Shown piece by piece: positions 34,485 through 45,822 of a stretch of DNA of 64,000 nucleotides. The DNA is taken from positions 67,013,076 to 67,077,075 of the forward strand of contig OY757019.1 of NCBI GenBank assembly GCA_963580285.1, written 5' to 3'. This stretch comes from Lucinisca nassula. Lineage: Eukaryota; Mollusca; Bivalvia; Lucinida; Lucinidae. The position numbers and the translations under genes were made by a program. The notes beneath the pieces were generated by a model. That model searched no databases and was not told where the DNA came from. It saw only the letters and a list, made by a program, of their open reading frames with translations. The stretch's first letter is position 1. Every line of letters begins with the position of its first letter.

Positions 34485-35983
34485 AACAAGATGTGTTTGT
34501 GAAACACGGATGCCCCCGGACAGTGCATGTTAAATATGAAAGCAGTATCACTAAGCAATCGAATGGTATGGCCAATGTTCAAGTCTTAAAAAAGTAGGTC
34601 AAGGTCATGAGGTCAAAAATTATGGGATCGTTGGAAAGGTCTTTTGACATAGAATGCACATGTGAAATATGAAAGCCCTATCACTTACCAATCGAAAGTT
34701 ATGGCCAATGTTAAAGTTTTTAAAAAATAGGTCAAATGTCAAGGTCAAGGTAAAACAAGATGTGTTTGTGAAACACTGATGCCCCCGGACAGCGCCAATG
34801 TTAATGTTTTTAAAAATTTTGAAAAAAAATAGGTCAAAGGTCAAGTTCAAGGTCAGGAGATCAAAAATTATGGTACCACTGGAAAGGTCTTGTGATAAGG
34901 TATACACCTGTGAAATATGAAAGCTCTATCTATTACCATTCAAAAGTTATGCCCAATGTTAAAGTTTTTGCAGACGGACAAACGGACAAACAGACGGACA
35001 GACCAAAAACTATATGCCCCCCAGAATCTTAGATTCCGGGGGCATAAAAATACGGTACCTATGGAAAGATCTTGTGATAAAGAATGCACATGTGAAATAT
35101 GAAAGACCTATCACTTACCAATCCAAAGTTATGGACTGTATTAAAGTTTTTAAAAAGTAGATCAAATGTCATGGTCAAGGTCATGAGGTCAAAAATTATG
35201 ATACCACTGGAAAGGTCTTGTGACAAGGAATACACATGTGAAATATTACAAGCCCTACGACTTACCAATCGAAAGTTATGGCCAATGTTAAAGTGTTTTT
35301 TTAAAAGTAGGTCAAATGTCAAGGTCACAAGGTCAAAAATTATGGTAACACTAGAAAGGTCTTGTGACAAGGAATGCACATGTGAAATATGAAACCCTAT
35401 CACTTACCAATCAAAAGTTATGGCCAATGTTAAAGTTTTTAAAAAGTAGGTGAAACGTCAAGGTCAAGGTCATGAAGTCAAAAATTATGGTACCACTGGA
35501 AAGGTCTTGTGACAAGGAATGCACGTGTGAAATACGAGCTATGTAAGCTATATCAATTACCATTCAAACATTATGCCCAATGTTAAAGTTTTTGTGAATG
35601 TTAAAAGTTTTTTTTTAAAAGAAGTAGATCAAATGACAAGGTCATGAGGTCAAAAATTATGGTATCACTGGAATGGTCTTGCTACATGGAATAGACATGT
35701 GAAATATGAAAGTCCTATCACTAACCAATCAAACTTTATGGCTAATCTTAAAGTTTTTAAAAAGGAGGTCAAAAGAAGGTCAGATGTCAAGGTCACGGTC
35801 ACAAGGTCCAAATTTATGGTATCTCTTGAAAGGTATTGTGACAAGGAATGCACATGTGAAAGAAGAAAGCCCTATAAGTTACCATTCAAAAGTTATGCCC
35901 AATGTTCAGGTTTTTGCGGACAGACAAACAGACAGACAGTCCAAAACTATATGCCCCCAGAATCTTTGATTACAGAGGCATAC
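34485..35983 (+). mobile_element. F4 hairpin-ended element, with an F4 copy nested in it
   Basis: Head AACAAG, hairpin GTGTTT-GTG-AAACAC, then ATGCCCCCGGA. The array has units of about 150-180 bp marked by 'aaaggtcttgtgacaagg' and 'gaaagttatggccaatg'. The 3' end, after a GACAGACAG run and an ACTATATGCCCCC box, is the decayed hairpin GGCATAC at about 35,983. A second head at 34,754 interrupts it. Confidence 0.85.
34754..35047 (+). mobile_element. Minimal complete F4 element (294 bp)
   Basis: Head AACAAGATGTGTTTGTG, ATGCCCCCGGA, about one unit, a GGACAAACGGAC-like run, the box ACTATATGCCCCCC, hairpin arm TCCGGGGGCAT and TAA at 35,045-35,047. Removing it joins 'aaggtcaaggt' to 'aaatacggtacc', as in intact F4 units ('ggtcaaaaattatgg'). 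It shows how little sequence a movable copy contains. Confidence 0.8.
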
Positions 35984-36545
35984 AAATAAAGTAATTTTTA
36001 AAATACTGAATAGCTGAACATCAGTACACATATTGCAGTTTTAAACTCAAATCTATAAAGGTATTTAAAATTAAATTCATGAAGAATTATCATTATATTT
36101 AAATATAAAGTGGATTTGATTTGTGTATGGCTGATAAAATTGATTAAACTTTCATTCATTCAACAATTAAAAAGGTGAATAAGTATTATAAAATGCTTCC
36201 CTACCGGGAGCATAAGTCATGATCAGCAAGGCGGTTTTACTCCAGGAAGAGACCCTCTATGCACAGATGAAGGTATTAGAAAAGGTAAAAGAGTGTTTAT
36301 TTAATGTATCTTTAAAACCAACTAGATCTATTACTAAAAGTGATCTATCAATAAAAGTGATTAATATCCCACAAAAATGTCTACAGACAAATTGAATTAT
36401 GCTATATACTTCTGCTCAGTTTTGTTGCAGAGAAAATTTCAATTGCTACAGTTTTAGTTTTTACAATTTCATTCATACAACTAACATTATCCAAATAAGA
36501 CTGGAATGCCATGCCAAACAACCTTCATCTTTCTTACCTGGTACG
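35984..36545. other. AT-rich stretch, nothing recognised
   Basis: No gene, array or element end identified. Confidence 0.6.
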
Positions 36546-37062
36546 TCTGCGATTACCCCTTTTGTGGATAACCATTGTTTATAACTTTTTTCAGATGAAC
36601 ATGGTTTGTTAGTTAATTTTGGGGAGCTGATGGGAGCTGTGGGTTTCCTGATCATTGCCTCCACTTCTATTTTATGGCCAAGCCAACACTAGTTAGTTAA
36701 TTTTTGAGCCAGTTAGTTTGGTTTAAACATTATTTATTTTGATTTGTCAAACATTTACAAGTTCATACATAGACAGAATACAATAGTACATGCAAACAGG
36801 ATTTGAAAACAAGCATTCAAGCCAGTTAGTTTAACTAACCACACTTTCGACACAGGCTTATACCTAAGTGGTTAACCAGTACATTGCACAGTCTTTCACC
36901 AAAGTTGATAACCGCCCTTCTTGAATCAGCAGAAGGGAATGACCAGAGAAAAGATTTCCTGATTGATAGCCATTTTAGAATGTTGCCAGCCTCAGCAGGT
37001 ATGGAACCCTTAACTTCTTGATCACCAGTCAGGAAAGCATCCAGCAGAGCTACCAGTCTGGC
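36546..37062. repeat. End of repeat R plus second tRNA-like SINE copy
   Basis: About 36,620-36,680 matches the last part of repeat R ('gggagctgtgg', 'cctgatcattgcc'). About 36,815-37,062 matches the tRNA-like SINE at 33,040-33,302 ('gttaactaaccacac'-like start, 'agcaggtatggaaccc', 'agagctaccag'). Between them is a 100-bp AT-rich insertion. Both are old copies. Confidence 0.65.
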
Positions 37063-37425
37063 TTAGATGAACAAAAATTTTAAGACGAACAATCGTTATA
37101 TTCTTTAGCTAGAATAAACAATGTCCCGGGTACGACTATAAATGACACCAATATTACTCTTCACCATGCTGGAAACTATGTATCTTCATGCCTGGAATAA
37201 AAAAAAACTAATAGTGTCAATGTTTATAAAATACTTATTATCACTAACTACACATGTACAACAATGTATTGCTTATTTATATTACCATGCATACATCAAA
37301 ATGCTCTCTAAAGGCTTGGGAGATTTTCAATGATGGTAAACCATGTAAAAGTCTCTATTAATGATTCAATTTTCTCTAAAGTATTTTTATATATTCTGAT
37401 GTCTAAAAAAACTGTACCAATTAAG
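37063..37425. other. AT-rich stretch, nothing recognised
   Basis: No gene or repeat recognised. Confidence 0.6.
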
Positions 37426-39074
37426 TGCCCCTAGAGGGGAGTCACTTTTACCCCAGTGCTATAATTTGAACAATCTTAGAAGAGGTGCACTATATGAAAC
37501 TTCATACTAAATACCAAAGACATGAGCCTTGTGGTTTCAGAGAAGAAGATTTAAAGGTTTTCCCTATGTAAGTCTTTGTAACGGGACCATTTCTGGCACC
37601 AAGGCTATCATTTGAACAATCTTTGTAGAGGTCCACTAGATGAAGCTACACACCAAATATTCAAGACCTGGGCCTTGTGGTTTCAGAGGAGAAGATTTTT
37701 TAAGATTTGTCCTATATAAGTTAATGTAAAACTAAAGGGTCCCAGGGTGGGGGCATTTTTGGCCCCAGGGCTATAATTTGAACAATCTTGATAGAGGTCC
37801 AGAAGACAAAGCTTCATACCAAATATCAAACACCTGAGCATTCTGGTCTCAGACAAGAAGAATTTTAAAGGTTTTCCCTATGCAAGTCTATGTAAAAACA
37901 AAGGGCCCACAGGGCAGGGGCATTTTTGGCCCCAGGGCTATAATTTTAACAATCTTGGTAGAGGTCCACTAGATGAAGCTACACATCAAATATCAAATAC
38001 CTGGGCCTTGCGTTTTCAGAGGAGAGGATTTTTTAAGATTTTTCCTATATAAATCAATGTAAAACCAAAGGGTCCCAGGGTGGGGGCATTTTTGGCCCCA
38101 AGGCTATAATTTGAACAATCTTGGTAGAGGTCCACAAGACAAAGCTTTCTTACCATACATGTATAGCAAACACCTGAGCCTTCTGGTTTCTGAAAAGAAG
38201 ATTTTTAAAGGTTTTCCCTATATAAGTCTATGTAAAACCAAAAGGCCCTGGGGCCGAGGCATTTTTGGCCCCAGTGCTACAATTTGAACAATCTTGATAA
38301 AGGTCATCAAGACAATCTTGGTAGAGGTCCACTAGATGAAGCTACACACCAAATATCAAAGACCTCGGCCTTGTGGTTTCTGAGAAGAAGATTTTTTTAA
38401 GATTTTTCCTATATAAGTCAATGTAAAACTAAAGAGGTCCAGACCAGGGGCATTTCTTGGTCCCAGGACTATAATTAGAACAATTATGATAGAGGTCCAC
38501 TAGATGAAGCTTCATACCAAATATCAAAGACCTAGGCCTTGTGGTTTCAGAGAAGAAGATTTTTAAAGATTTTCCATATATTACCCTATGTAAAACCAAA
38601 GGGCCCCGGGGCGGGGGCATTTTGGGCCCCAGCACTATAATTTGAACAATTTTCTTAGGGGTCCACTAGATGAAACTTCATACCAAATATCAAAGACCTG
38701 GGCCTGGTGGTTTCAGAGAAGAAGATTTTTAAAGTTTTTCCCTATGTAAGTCTATGTAAAACCAAAGGGCCCCAGAGCGGGGGCATTTTTGGCCCCAGGG
38801 CAATAATTTGAACAATCTCGATAAAGGTCATCAAGACAAAGCTTCATTCCAAATATCAAACACCTGAGCCTCATGGTTTCAGACAAGAAGATTTTTTAAG
38901 GTTTTCCATATATAAGTCTATGTAAAACCAAAAGGCCCAGGAGCAGGGGCATTTTTGGCCCAAGGGCTATAATTTTAACAATCTTGGTAGAGGTCCACTA
39001 GCTGAAGCTTCATACCAAATATCAAACACCTAGGCCTTGTGGTTTCAGTGAAGAAGATTTTTCAAGATTTTCCC
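37426..39074 (+). repeat. Diverged type B array, left of the hAT-like insertion
   Basis: About ten type B units, more diverged and with more small indels than those at 3-4.7 kb. It starts without a recognisable head. It continues at 40,809 after the hAT-like insertion and ends in an F1 3' hairpin at 42,059. Confidence 0.8.
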
Positions 39075-40808
39075 TAGTGATTGCCCTAAAGCGGAACAGC
39101 GGGGCGCAGCGCCCCGGTGCCCTAAATTCCCGCCCTCTTGCCCTAAAATTTGAAATTTTGGTCCCTTTTGCGCCCCGCATTGCCCTTTACGCAAATTAAA
39201 TGTGCCCTGCAATAGACCTAATCTTTACGCCGTTTATCCAATAATCACGGGACAGTCGTGCGTAATTATCGCAATAAATACACACACTGTACAATACCTG
39301 TGTTGTGTTCAGTCAAGCGCATGGTATGGTTCCCGTTTTATTCGCGTATACAAATGGCAATAACCGGGGAATTTATTAATGACCGCATTTGTTGACAAGA
39401 GTTCTCGATAACCCAAATTTAGGGCCGAAATTCAGCCTCATTCCAAATGCCTAAAAGTATCCAATTTCCGGAAGACGAATTTCCAATCTGGCCAAGAAAT
39501 GTTGCAGTTCTTCCAAAATTCTCTGAATAAATGCATGGTGTGCAGTTTTAGTAATGCTTTTAAGTTTTACCAAATTATTCTTGTCCTTCATTCTACGATG
39601 TATGCATAGTTTTTACGTATGTACCCCACCCACTACATTACGGATTTTGAGGGCCCAAATCTGCTCACTCTAATTTTTTTAGCAAGATATTTTGTTACAA
39701 ATAAAATAAATGATGATTTTTTGACAATTTGAAGGAAAAGTATTAAAGTTTTGCTTCAGAACAAAGTCGCCAGATGCACTGAAATGTGTGTCCTCCTTCA
39801 GGTCCGTCACTACGTTTTTATTAAGATACAATGTAGCTGAAGGGAGAATTGACAAAAAAAAATTAAAGCTAAAATCATTCTGTGTAATAATCTTTTTTGT
39901 TCTGTGTTTTTTGTCTTGTATGAACTTGAATGAATGTAAGGAGGTCCAGATACTTCTATCTATCTCTATCTTCTGATTTCGCTTTAACCCTAGGAGGGGA
40001 CACAGAAGGGGCATGTTATGTACATACACTCCAGTTTTGCAGGATGAAAGCCTACATTGTAATCATGTAATTACCGTAGGGTTCTTTAACCTGCACAGGG
40101 ATGGGTCTCCCTGCAAAGGGGGCCTCCAGTTAACGTCCCGATACGAAGGAGTGCACTTTATGACATTCATCCCTGCAAATGATGCCAACGGAGCGTGTGT
40201 ACGGACACCGAAATTTTATCACCGCTGCCGGGGATTGAACCCGGGACCTCTAGCATCAGAGGCAAGTGCACTAGCCAGTGAGCTATCATGCTCCACATGA
40301 AGAATGATATTCATAGTTACCACATGTTTTGTATTCATAGTAGAATTACCCTAGTTTAAATCTTTTGGATAAAAATCTTACCTCAGTCACTGTCAGGAAG
40401 TGTCTATCAAGTATAATTATCTTATACCTAACCATTTACGGGCCCTTGAATATTGATCCGGATCCCAAACATTTTAGAGTTTGGGTCCTTTGGCTGGTTA
40501 AGGTTTATCCCTGTTGTTTATTCCACAGTCTGCTGTCTGCCATAGGCCTTCTCTTCAAATAACAATGCCATTAAAGAAAACCTTTCAGTGTTTGTAGTAC
40601 ATTTTCCAAATTTCAGTCAAAATGTCGATAATTTTCCCAATTCTAAAGGCCCCATCCCCATTCGCTAAAAGGAGTGCAAGACCCCTGCATTGCCCTCTTT
40701 GTCAAGAGTCTGTGTAAGGTGTGCCCTTTTGATATGCAGTGCCGCGTTGCAAAAATGCCCTTTTTTTTAGTAGCACCCTGCCCTAATTTCAGTCTGCGGG
40801 AAACACTA
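39075..40808. mobile_element. Non-autonomous hAT-like element
   Basis: 1.73-kb block splitting a type B unit between 'attttccc' and 'ttccctatataag'. Left edge TAGTGATTGCCC, right edge GGGAAACACTA (reverse complement TAGTGTTTCCC), which resembles hAT ends. The direct repeat TTCCCTA is present at both borders (39,070-39,076 and 40,809-40,815), near the 8 bp expected for hAT. Inside are several 'gccctaaa' phrases, a GGGGCGCAGCGCCCC palindrome (about 39,099-39,113) and a nested SINE. No transposase. Confidence 0.6.
40072..40296 (-). mobile_element. tRNA-headed SINE nested in the hAT-like element
   Basis: On the minus strand, the head at about 40,294-40,222 has box A (TAGCTCACTGGCTAGTG) and box B (GGGTTCAATCCCC). 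The body carries 'cagggatgaatgtcataaag' and the tail 'ggttaaagaaccctacgg'. No clear target duplication; ends approximate. Confidence 0.75.
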
Positions 40809-42059
40809 TTCCCTATATAAGTCTATGAGTCTATGTAAAACCAAAGGGCCCCGGAGCAGGGGTATTTTTGGCCCCAGGGCTATAATTTGAACAATCTTGG
40901 TAGAGGTCCACAAGATAGGGCTTCATACCAAATATCAAAGACCTTGGCCTTGCAGTTTCAGAGAAGAAGATTTTTAAAGATTTTCCCTATATAAGCCTAT
41001 GTAAAACCAAAGGGCCCCGGGGCGGGGGCATTTTTGGCCCCAGCACTATAATTTGAACAATCTTGGTAGGGGTCCACTAGATGAAGCTTCATACCAAATA
41101 TCAAAGACCTGGGTCTTGCAGTTTCAGAGAAGAAGATTTTTAAAGAATTTCCCTATATAAGCCCATGAAAAACCAAAGGGCCCCGGGGCGGGGGCATTTT
41201 TGGCCCCAGCACTATAATTTGAACAATCTTGGTAGGGGTCCACTAGATGAAGCTTCATACCAAATATCAAGTACCTGGGCCTTGCGGATTCAGAGAAGAA
41301 GATTTTTAAAGATTTTCCCTATATAAGCCCATGTAAAACCAAAGGGCCCCAGGGCGGGGGCATTTTTGGCCCCAACACTATAATTTGAACACTCTTGGTA
41401 GGGGTCCACTAGATGAAGCTTCATACCAAATATGAAAGACCTGGGCCTTGCGGTTTCAGAGAAGAAGATTTTTAAAGATTTTCCCTATATAAGCCCATGT
41501 AAAACCAAAGGGCCCCGGAGTGGGGGCATTTATCGCCCCAGGGCTATAATTTGAACAATCTTGGTAGGGGTCCACTAGATGAAGCTTCATACCAAATATC
41601 AAAGACCTGGGCCTTGCGGATTCAGAGAAGAAGATTTTTAAAGATTTTCCCTATGTAAGCCCATGTAAAACCAAAGGGCCCCGGGGCGGGGGCATTTTTG
41701 GCCCCAGCACTATGATTTGAACAATCTTGGTAGGGGTCCACTAGATGAAGCTTCATACCAAATATGAAAGACCTGAGCCTTGCGGTTTCAGAGAAGAAGA
41801 TTTTTTAAATTTTTGGTGAAAAAAATCTATTTTTGGCTCCTGTGACCTTGATGTGAAACGGACCGGAACCATTTGAACAACTTTGAAAGGGGACCACCTA
41901 GGCATCATTCCAGTGAAGTTTGATCAAAATCCGATCAGTGGTTTCGGAGGAGATGTCATTTTAAGAAATTGTTTACGGACGGACGGACGCACGCACGACG
42001 GACGACGGACAAAAAGTGATCCCAAAAGCTCACCTCGTCACTACGTGACGGTGAGCTAA
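40809..42059 (+). mobile_element. F1 element, right part with 3' hairpin
   Basis: Clean 166-bp type B units, the fixed 3' segment ('gaccttgatgtgaaacgg' near 41,844), a GACGGACGG run, and the hairpin GCTCACC...GGTGAGC with TAA at 42,057-42,059. The next bases, AAATCGGCATTTTCAGC, are the type A unit resumed at the usual insertion point. Confidence 0.85.
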
Positions 42060-42701
42060 AAATCGGCATTTTCAGCAATCAAAGGGACGTTACTCTAAGA
42101 TAAATGGGCCGACTTGGCTGGTTTTCGAACTCATCTGAGATTTTATCCCGAGCCACCTTACATATAAGTTTCAGAAAGATCTGACCAAAACTGAAGGGGC
42201 TACCGTGATGACAAGGTCCAAAATTGGCATTTTCAGCAATCAAAGGGACATAACTCTATGATAAATGGGCCAACTTGGCCGTTTTCCAACTCATCCAAGA
42301 TTTTATCCCCAGCCACCTTACATATAAATTTCAGAAAGATCTGATCAAAACTGAAGGCGCTACGGTGATGACAAGCATTTTCAAATTGTAAGTCTATGGG
42401 ACCTTGAGCGATCTCGAAAAAAAGCTTATGTCATCAATGCCCCACCAGAGGCATGCTACAGATGAGAAATGATTGAGATCAGCCTGCAGGATATAGAGAT
42501 ATAGCTGCTCAAAAGTGTGGACGGATGACGGAGGACCCACTATACTATAAGCTCCCCTGGAACCCTCGGCCCAGGTGAGCTAAAAATCGTCATTTTCAGC
42601 CATCAAAGGGAGGTAACTCTATGATAAATGGGCCGACTTGGCCGGTTTTCGAACTCATCTGAGTTTTTATCCCCAGCAGGGGATACGGTGATGACAAGGT
42701 C
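42060..42701 (+). repeat. Type A units with an internal FA 3' end
   Basis: Two type A units, the FA 3' segment, a box TACTATAAG, a hairpin and GTGAGCTAA ending 42,583. Then part of another type A unit from AAATCGTCATTTTC, cut at 42,701 by an F2 head. An FA element has therefore inserted in another FA unit at the same nucleotide used by F1 and F2. Confidence 0.8.
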
Positions 42702-42987
42702 AACAAGAGGCCCAAGAGGGCCCGTCGCTCCACCGGCTAACTTCAGACAATTATCATATTTATTACATTAACCAGTTGTATACTAGTGGACTCATCTATT
42801 GCTATATTTTGGACCAGTCCATTTGTCATATAAGGGGTGTCAGACCTATTTTTTCTATTTTTGATGGAAAATTCTGTTAGCAAATAGTGCTGGCCCTGAT
42901 CAGACATGGTGTTCTGCGGGGTCTCATCTGGGCCAGCACTGTTTGCCAATACCCATTTAGGGTTTTCCCGCATGCAATGGGTAAAAT
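42702..42987 (+). repeat. F2 leader (260-bp unique block)
   Basis: After the F2 head, a block ('acttcagacaattatcat' to 'tacccatttagggttttccc') also present at 53,030-53,280, about 95% alike by eye. It ends in a small ACCCAT...ATGGGT hairpin. Confidence 0.8.
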
Positions 42988-44660
42988 AACAAGAGCGCCA
43001 TGATGGCCCTGGATCGCTCACCTGATCCATAGAGTAACAAGTGGGCCCCAGGGAGGGCCATTATCTACCCCGAGGTTTTAATGTGCATAATGTTGAGGGA
43101 GATCTAAAGGTGAAGCTTCATACCAAATATCAACAAAGGCTATAATTTGAACAATCTTGTTAAAGGTCCACTAGATGAAGCTACCCACCAAATATCAAAG
43201 GCCTGGGCCTTACGGTTTCAGAGAAGACAATTTTTTTTTAAGATCTTCCCTACACAAACCTATGTAAAACCAAATGGCCCTGGGGCAGGGTTATTTTTGG
43301 CTTTAGGGCTATAATTTAAACAATCTTGATAGAGGTCCACTACATGAAGCTTCATACCAAATATCAAAGACCTGGGCCTTGCGGTTTCAGAGAAGAAGAT
43401 TTTTAAAGATTTTCCCTATATAAGCCCATGTAAAATCAAAGGGCGCTGGGGCGGGGGCATTTTTGGCCCCAGCACTATAATTTGAACAATCTTGGTAGGA
43501 GTCCACTAGATGAAGCTTCATACCAAATATCAAAGACCTGGGCCTTGCGGTTTCAGAGAAGAAGATTTTTAAAGATTTTCCCTATATAAGCCCATGTAAA
43601 ATCAAAGCGCCCCGGGGCGGGGGCATTTTTGGCCCCAGCACTATAATTTGAACAATCTTGGTAGGGGTCCACAAGATGAAGCTTCATACCAAATATCAAA
43701 GACCTGGGCCTTGCGGTTTAGAGAAGAAGATTTTTAAAGATTATCCCTATATAATCCTATGTAAAACCAAAGGGACCCAGGGCGGGGGCATCTTTGGCCC
43801 CAGCACTATAATTTGAACAATCTTGGTAGGGGTCCACTAGATGAAGCTTCATACCAAATATCAAAGACCTGGGCCTTGCAGTTTCAGAGAAGAAGATTTT
43901 CAAAGATTTTCACTATAGAAGCCGATGAAAAACCAAAGGGCCCTGGGGCGGGGGCATTTTTGGCCCCAGCACTATAATTTGAACAATCTTGGTAGGGGTC
44001 CACTAGATGAACCATCATACCAAATATCAAAGACCTGGGCCTTGCAGTTTCAGAGAAGAAGATTTTTAAAGATTTTCCCTATATAAGCCCATGTAAAAAC
44101 AAAGGGCCCCGGGGCGGGGGCATTTTTGGCCCCAGCACTATAATTTGAACAATCTTGGTAGGGGTCCACTAGATGAAGCTTCATATAAAATAGCAAAGAC
44201 ATGGCCCTTGCGGTTTCAGAGAAGAAGATTTTTAAAGATTTTCCCTATGTAAAACCAAAGGGACCTGGGGCGGGAGCATCTTTGGCGCCAGCACTATAAT
44301 TTGAACAATCTTGGTAGGGGTCCACTAGATGAAGCTTCATACCAAATATCAAAGACCTGGGACTTGTGGTTTCAGAGAAGAAGATTTTTTAAAGTTTTCA
44401 TTAAAAAAATCTATTTTTGGCCCTTGTGACCTTGATGTGCAGCGGACCGGAACCATTTGAACACCTTTGAAAGGGGACCACCTAAGGATCATTCCTGTGA
44501 AGTTTGGTCAAAATCCGATCAGTGGTTTAGGAGGAGATGTCGTCTGAAGAAATTGTTTACGCACCCACGCACGGACAGACAGATGCACGCACGACGGACG
44601 GAAGACGGAAGAAAAGTGATCCCAAAAGCTCACCTCATCACTACGTGACAGGTGAGCTAA
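42988..44660 (+). mobile_element. F1 element nested in F2, with an empty-site paralogue
   Basis: Head AACAAGAGCGCCATGATGG, type B array, fixed 3' segment, GACG-rich run and hairpin, ending AGGTGAGCTAA. Flanks 'caatgggtaaaat' and 'aaaccagtgatc' are contiguous in the second F2 copy (53,272-53,296: 'gggtaaaaaagaaac' then 'aagtgatcc'). No duplication beyond a few A. This pair defines both ends of the element directly. Confidence 0.9.
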
Positions 44661-45822
44661 AAACCAGTGATCGACCCAAGTGTCCATTCTATATTTTTGG
44701 AAACCAGAGCCATGGTTGGCAGGATTTATGTGAGTGACCACTTGACGTTGCTGCATACTAAATATCGAAGCTCTGGGCACTGATGGTTTCAGAGAAGAAG
44801 ATTTTTGTCAGTTTTTCCCAGTATAATTTAAGTCTATGGGAGCTTATGGGCCTCAGGGTGTGGCCAATTTGGACCCCAGGGGCATGGTTGCCAGGATTTA
44901 TGCAGTTGAATACTTCAAGTTGTTACATACTAAGCTCTTGGCCTTATGGTTTCAGGAGAAAAGTTTCAAGATTTTTTCATTAATAGTCTATGGGAGCTAA
45001 TAAGCACCGGGGCGTTGCCAATTCGGACTCCAGAGGTGTAGTTCGCAGGACTTAGTAGGTGACCACATAACTTTGCTACATACTAAATGTCTTAGCTTTA
45101 GGCCTTATGGTTTCAGAGAAGAAGACTGTTGAAGTTTCTCCCTTTATTGGTCTATGGAAGCTGGTGGCCACGGCGCCCATGTTTTTTGTCTGATCAAAAT
45201 TTCTTCAATGAATCTGACAATAGTCCACACAAGGAACATTCATGAAAATTAAGAACGAAATCCATTTAGCGGTTTTGCAGGAGAAGATTTAAAAAAAAAA
45301 AAAAAATCCTTTTATAAGTCTATGGAAGCTAATTAGCCAATGGACATGTCCATGGTGGCCATGTTTTTTGTCTGATCAAAATTGCTTCAAAGAATTTGAC
45401 AGAGGTCAACCCAATGAACAGTCATGCAAAGTAAGAATGAAATCCATTGAGCTGAGCAGTTTTGGAGGAGGTTTTTAAAACTTTTCCCCTTATAAGTCTT
45501 TGAAAGCTAATGAGCCAAGGGGCAAGGCCATGGCAGCCATGTGGGGCATGGCCATGGCGGCCATGTTTTTTGTCTGATCCAAATTTCTTCAGGGAATATG
45601 ACAGAGGTCCACCCAAGGAACATTCATGCAAAATAAGAATAAAATCCATTGAGCGGTTTTGGAGAAGATTTTTAAATATTTTTTTTGGTTTCGATGCCAT
45701 CGCAACCAGAGTTCTGCATGTAACAAAATTCATTGAAGGAATTTAGAAGAGGACTATGTGAGAAACATTCCTGTGCAGTTTGGTTACAATCAACCAAGTA
45801 GTTAAGGAGGAGATGTTTAAAG
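44661..45822 (+). repeat. F2 body arrays
   Basis: Four units of about 170 bp with 'ctttgctacatactaaat'-type landmarks, then four of about 170 bp with 'gccatgttttttgtctgatc'. They are collinear with 53,296-54,618. A 17-A run at 45,290-45,306. Confidence 0.85.

Noticed and set aside
39679..40029. 116-codon minus-strand frame in the hAT-like element as a transposase remnant
   Set aside because: No hAT dimerisation motif, zinc finger or catalytic residues; composition looks random.
14112..42583. One giant FA element containing everything from 14.1 to 42.6 kb
   Set aside because: The head at 14,112 and the tail at 42,583 could belong together, but the outer flanks do not match each other, and several F1 heads and tails between them cannot be paired one to one.
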